This document shows, piece by piece, positions 63,387 to 64,000 of a stretch of DNA of 64,000 bases (the stretch's first letter is position 1; the number at the start of each line of letters is the position of its first letter). A program made the position numbers and the translations under genes. Location: contig NZ_PEBS01000006.1 of assembly GCF_002869965.1 (NCBI RefSeq), positions 1-64,000 of the forward strand, in the 5' to 3' direction. Under the pieces are notes generated by a model. It was not told where the DNA came from and made no database searches. It worked only from the letters and a program-made list of their open reading frames with translations. Source of the DNA: Janthinobacterium sp. ROICE36. GTDB lineage: Bacteria; Pseudomonadota; Gammaproteobacteria; Burkholderiales; Burkholderiaceae_D.

Positions 63387-64000
63387 ATGCCACCCGAACT
63401 CCTCATCCTCGCTCCCAGTCCCTCGGCTGCCGTCAACGCGCAGCTGGAACAGCAATATAGCTGTCACCATGCCTGGCAAGTGCCGGCGGACGAACGCCAT
63501 GCCTGGCTGGCCCAGCGCGCACCTGGCATCCGCGCCGTCGTCACGACCGGCGCGCTGGGCTTGAATGCCGCCGACATGGCCTTGTTGCCCGCGCTGGAAA
63601 TCATCGCCGTGAATGGCGTGGGCCTCGATGGCGTGGCGCTCGACGCAGCGCGCGCGCGCGGCATCGCCGTCACCACCACGCCGAACGTGCTGACGGACGA
63701 CGTGTCCGATGTCGCGCTGGGCCTGCTGCTGGCCAGCGCCCGGCACATTGTGGCGCTCGACCGTTTCGTGCGCGATGGCGGCTGGGAACGCCGGGAAGCG
63801 ATCGCCCCCGCGTCCAGCCTGCGCGGCAAGACGGCCGGCATCTTTGGTTTCGGCCAGATCGGCCAGGCCATCGCGCTGCGCCTGGCCGTTTTCGGCGTCC
63901 AGGTGCGCTACTTCCAGCCGCGCGCCATTGCCGGCACCAGCGTGCCGCGCGCCGAGTCTCTGCTGGCCCTGGCGCAGGAAAGCGATTATCTGATCGTCTG
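63387..64000 (+). CDS. 2-hydroxyacid dehydrogenase, 5' part (cut by window end)
   Basis: The first 204 codons of a D-2-hydroxyacid dehydrogenase. VNGVGLDGVALDAARARGIAVTTTP and the NAD loop IFGFGQIGQAIALRL are typical of hydroxypyruvate/glyoxylate reductases. The substrate cannot be fixed without the C-terminal half. The start at 63387 has only a weak ribosome site. The gene runs past the right end of the window. Confidence 0.88.
   Translation, partial: MPPELLILAPSPSAAVNAQLEQQYSCHHAWQVPADERHAWLAQRAPGIRAVVTTGALGLNAADMALLPALEIIAVNGVGLDGVALDAARARGIAVTTTPNVLTDDVSDVALGLLLASARHIVALDRFVRDGGWERREAIAPASSLRGKTAGIFGFGQIGQAIALRLAVFGVQVRYFQPRAIAGTSVPRAESLLALAQESDYLIV

Noticed and set aside
1..64000. CRISPR array, tRNA or rRNA genes, prophage, or restriction-defence island
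   Set aside because: No regularly spaced direct repeats, no recognisable RNA genes and no integrase, capsid or defence genes were seen.

Overview
The window reads as a chromosomal segment of a GC-rich betaproteobacterium of the family Oxalobacteraceae (Janthinobacterium / Duganella / Massilia type). This is inferred from the high-GC codon use, a complete exosortase A (XrtA/EpsH) exopolysaccharide locus of the kind common in that family, and the overall gene content. No rRNA, tRNA or CRISPR array was recognised.

Bases 1-4600 are a decaying accessory patch. They hold the 3' end of an IS630-type transposase, a fragment of a DUF2306 membrane protein, a quinone oxidoreductase broken by a deletion across its cofactor loop, an SDR dehydrogenase with a neighbouring TetR repressor and matching operator-like sites, a shortened gamma-glutamylcyclotransferase-like protein, a secreted barnase-type ribonuclease and an amidohydrolase fossil. 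From 4.6 to 8.9 kb come a Fur-controlled FTR1 iron permease with a built-in cytochrome c domain, an unknown exported protein, and a zinc alcohol dehydrogenase with a perfect FNR/Anr box upstream.

From 8.9 to 36.2 kb lies the XrtA exopolysaccharide locus. Twelve tightly packed minus-strand genes (chain-length protein, tyrosine autokinase, outer-membrane barrel, WecB, deacetylase, FemAB, sugar transferases, XrtA-EpsI fusion, amidotransferase, and a glycosyltransferase-CapK fusion) face a divergent Wza-like export lipoprotein and a FeeM-type N-acyl amino acid synthase. A second minus-strand operon carries PrsT, an O-antigen-ligase-like membrane protein and an exported trypsin-like protease. A plus-strand pair, tviB-tviC, would supply an amino-uronic acid sugar nucleotide. 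WecB, TviB and TviC point to a polymer rich in N-acetylated amino sugars; XrtA would normally process PEP-CTERM proteins encoded elsewhere.

From 36.3 to 41.0 kb is the conserved prkA-yeaH-spoVR stress operon, divergent from a trypsin-like protease gene followed by a small protein resembling part of that protease's pro-region. Then come a clade 3 catalase, a Sel1-repeat lipoprotein, a 5'-nucleotidase-family lipoprotein and a dead exported-protein gene. From 48.7 to 52.2 kb is a zinc or metal homeostasis unit: two CobW/ZigA GTPases and a NiCoT-family transporter in one operon, convergent with a Zur-type repressor, with a Zur-like inverted repeat over the operon promoter.

From 52.3 to 59.1 kb are an alpha/beta hydrolase and the Anbu cluster (ATP-grasp, alpha-E, transglutaminase-like and Anbu proteasome-like protein), preceded by a frameshifted sensor kinase. 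The right end has an amidase-like exported protein, a Fur-controlled TonB siderophore receptor, an unknown TonB-shaped membrane protein and a 2-hydroxyacid dehydrogenase cut by the window edge.
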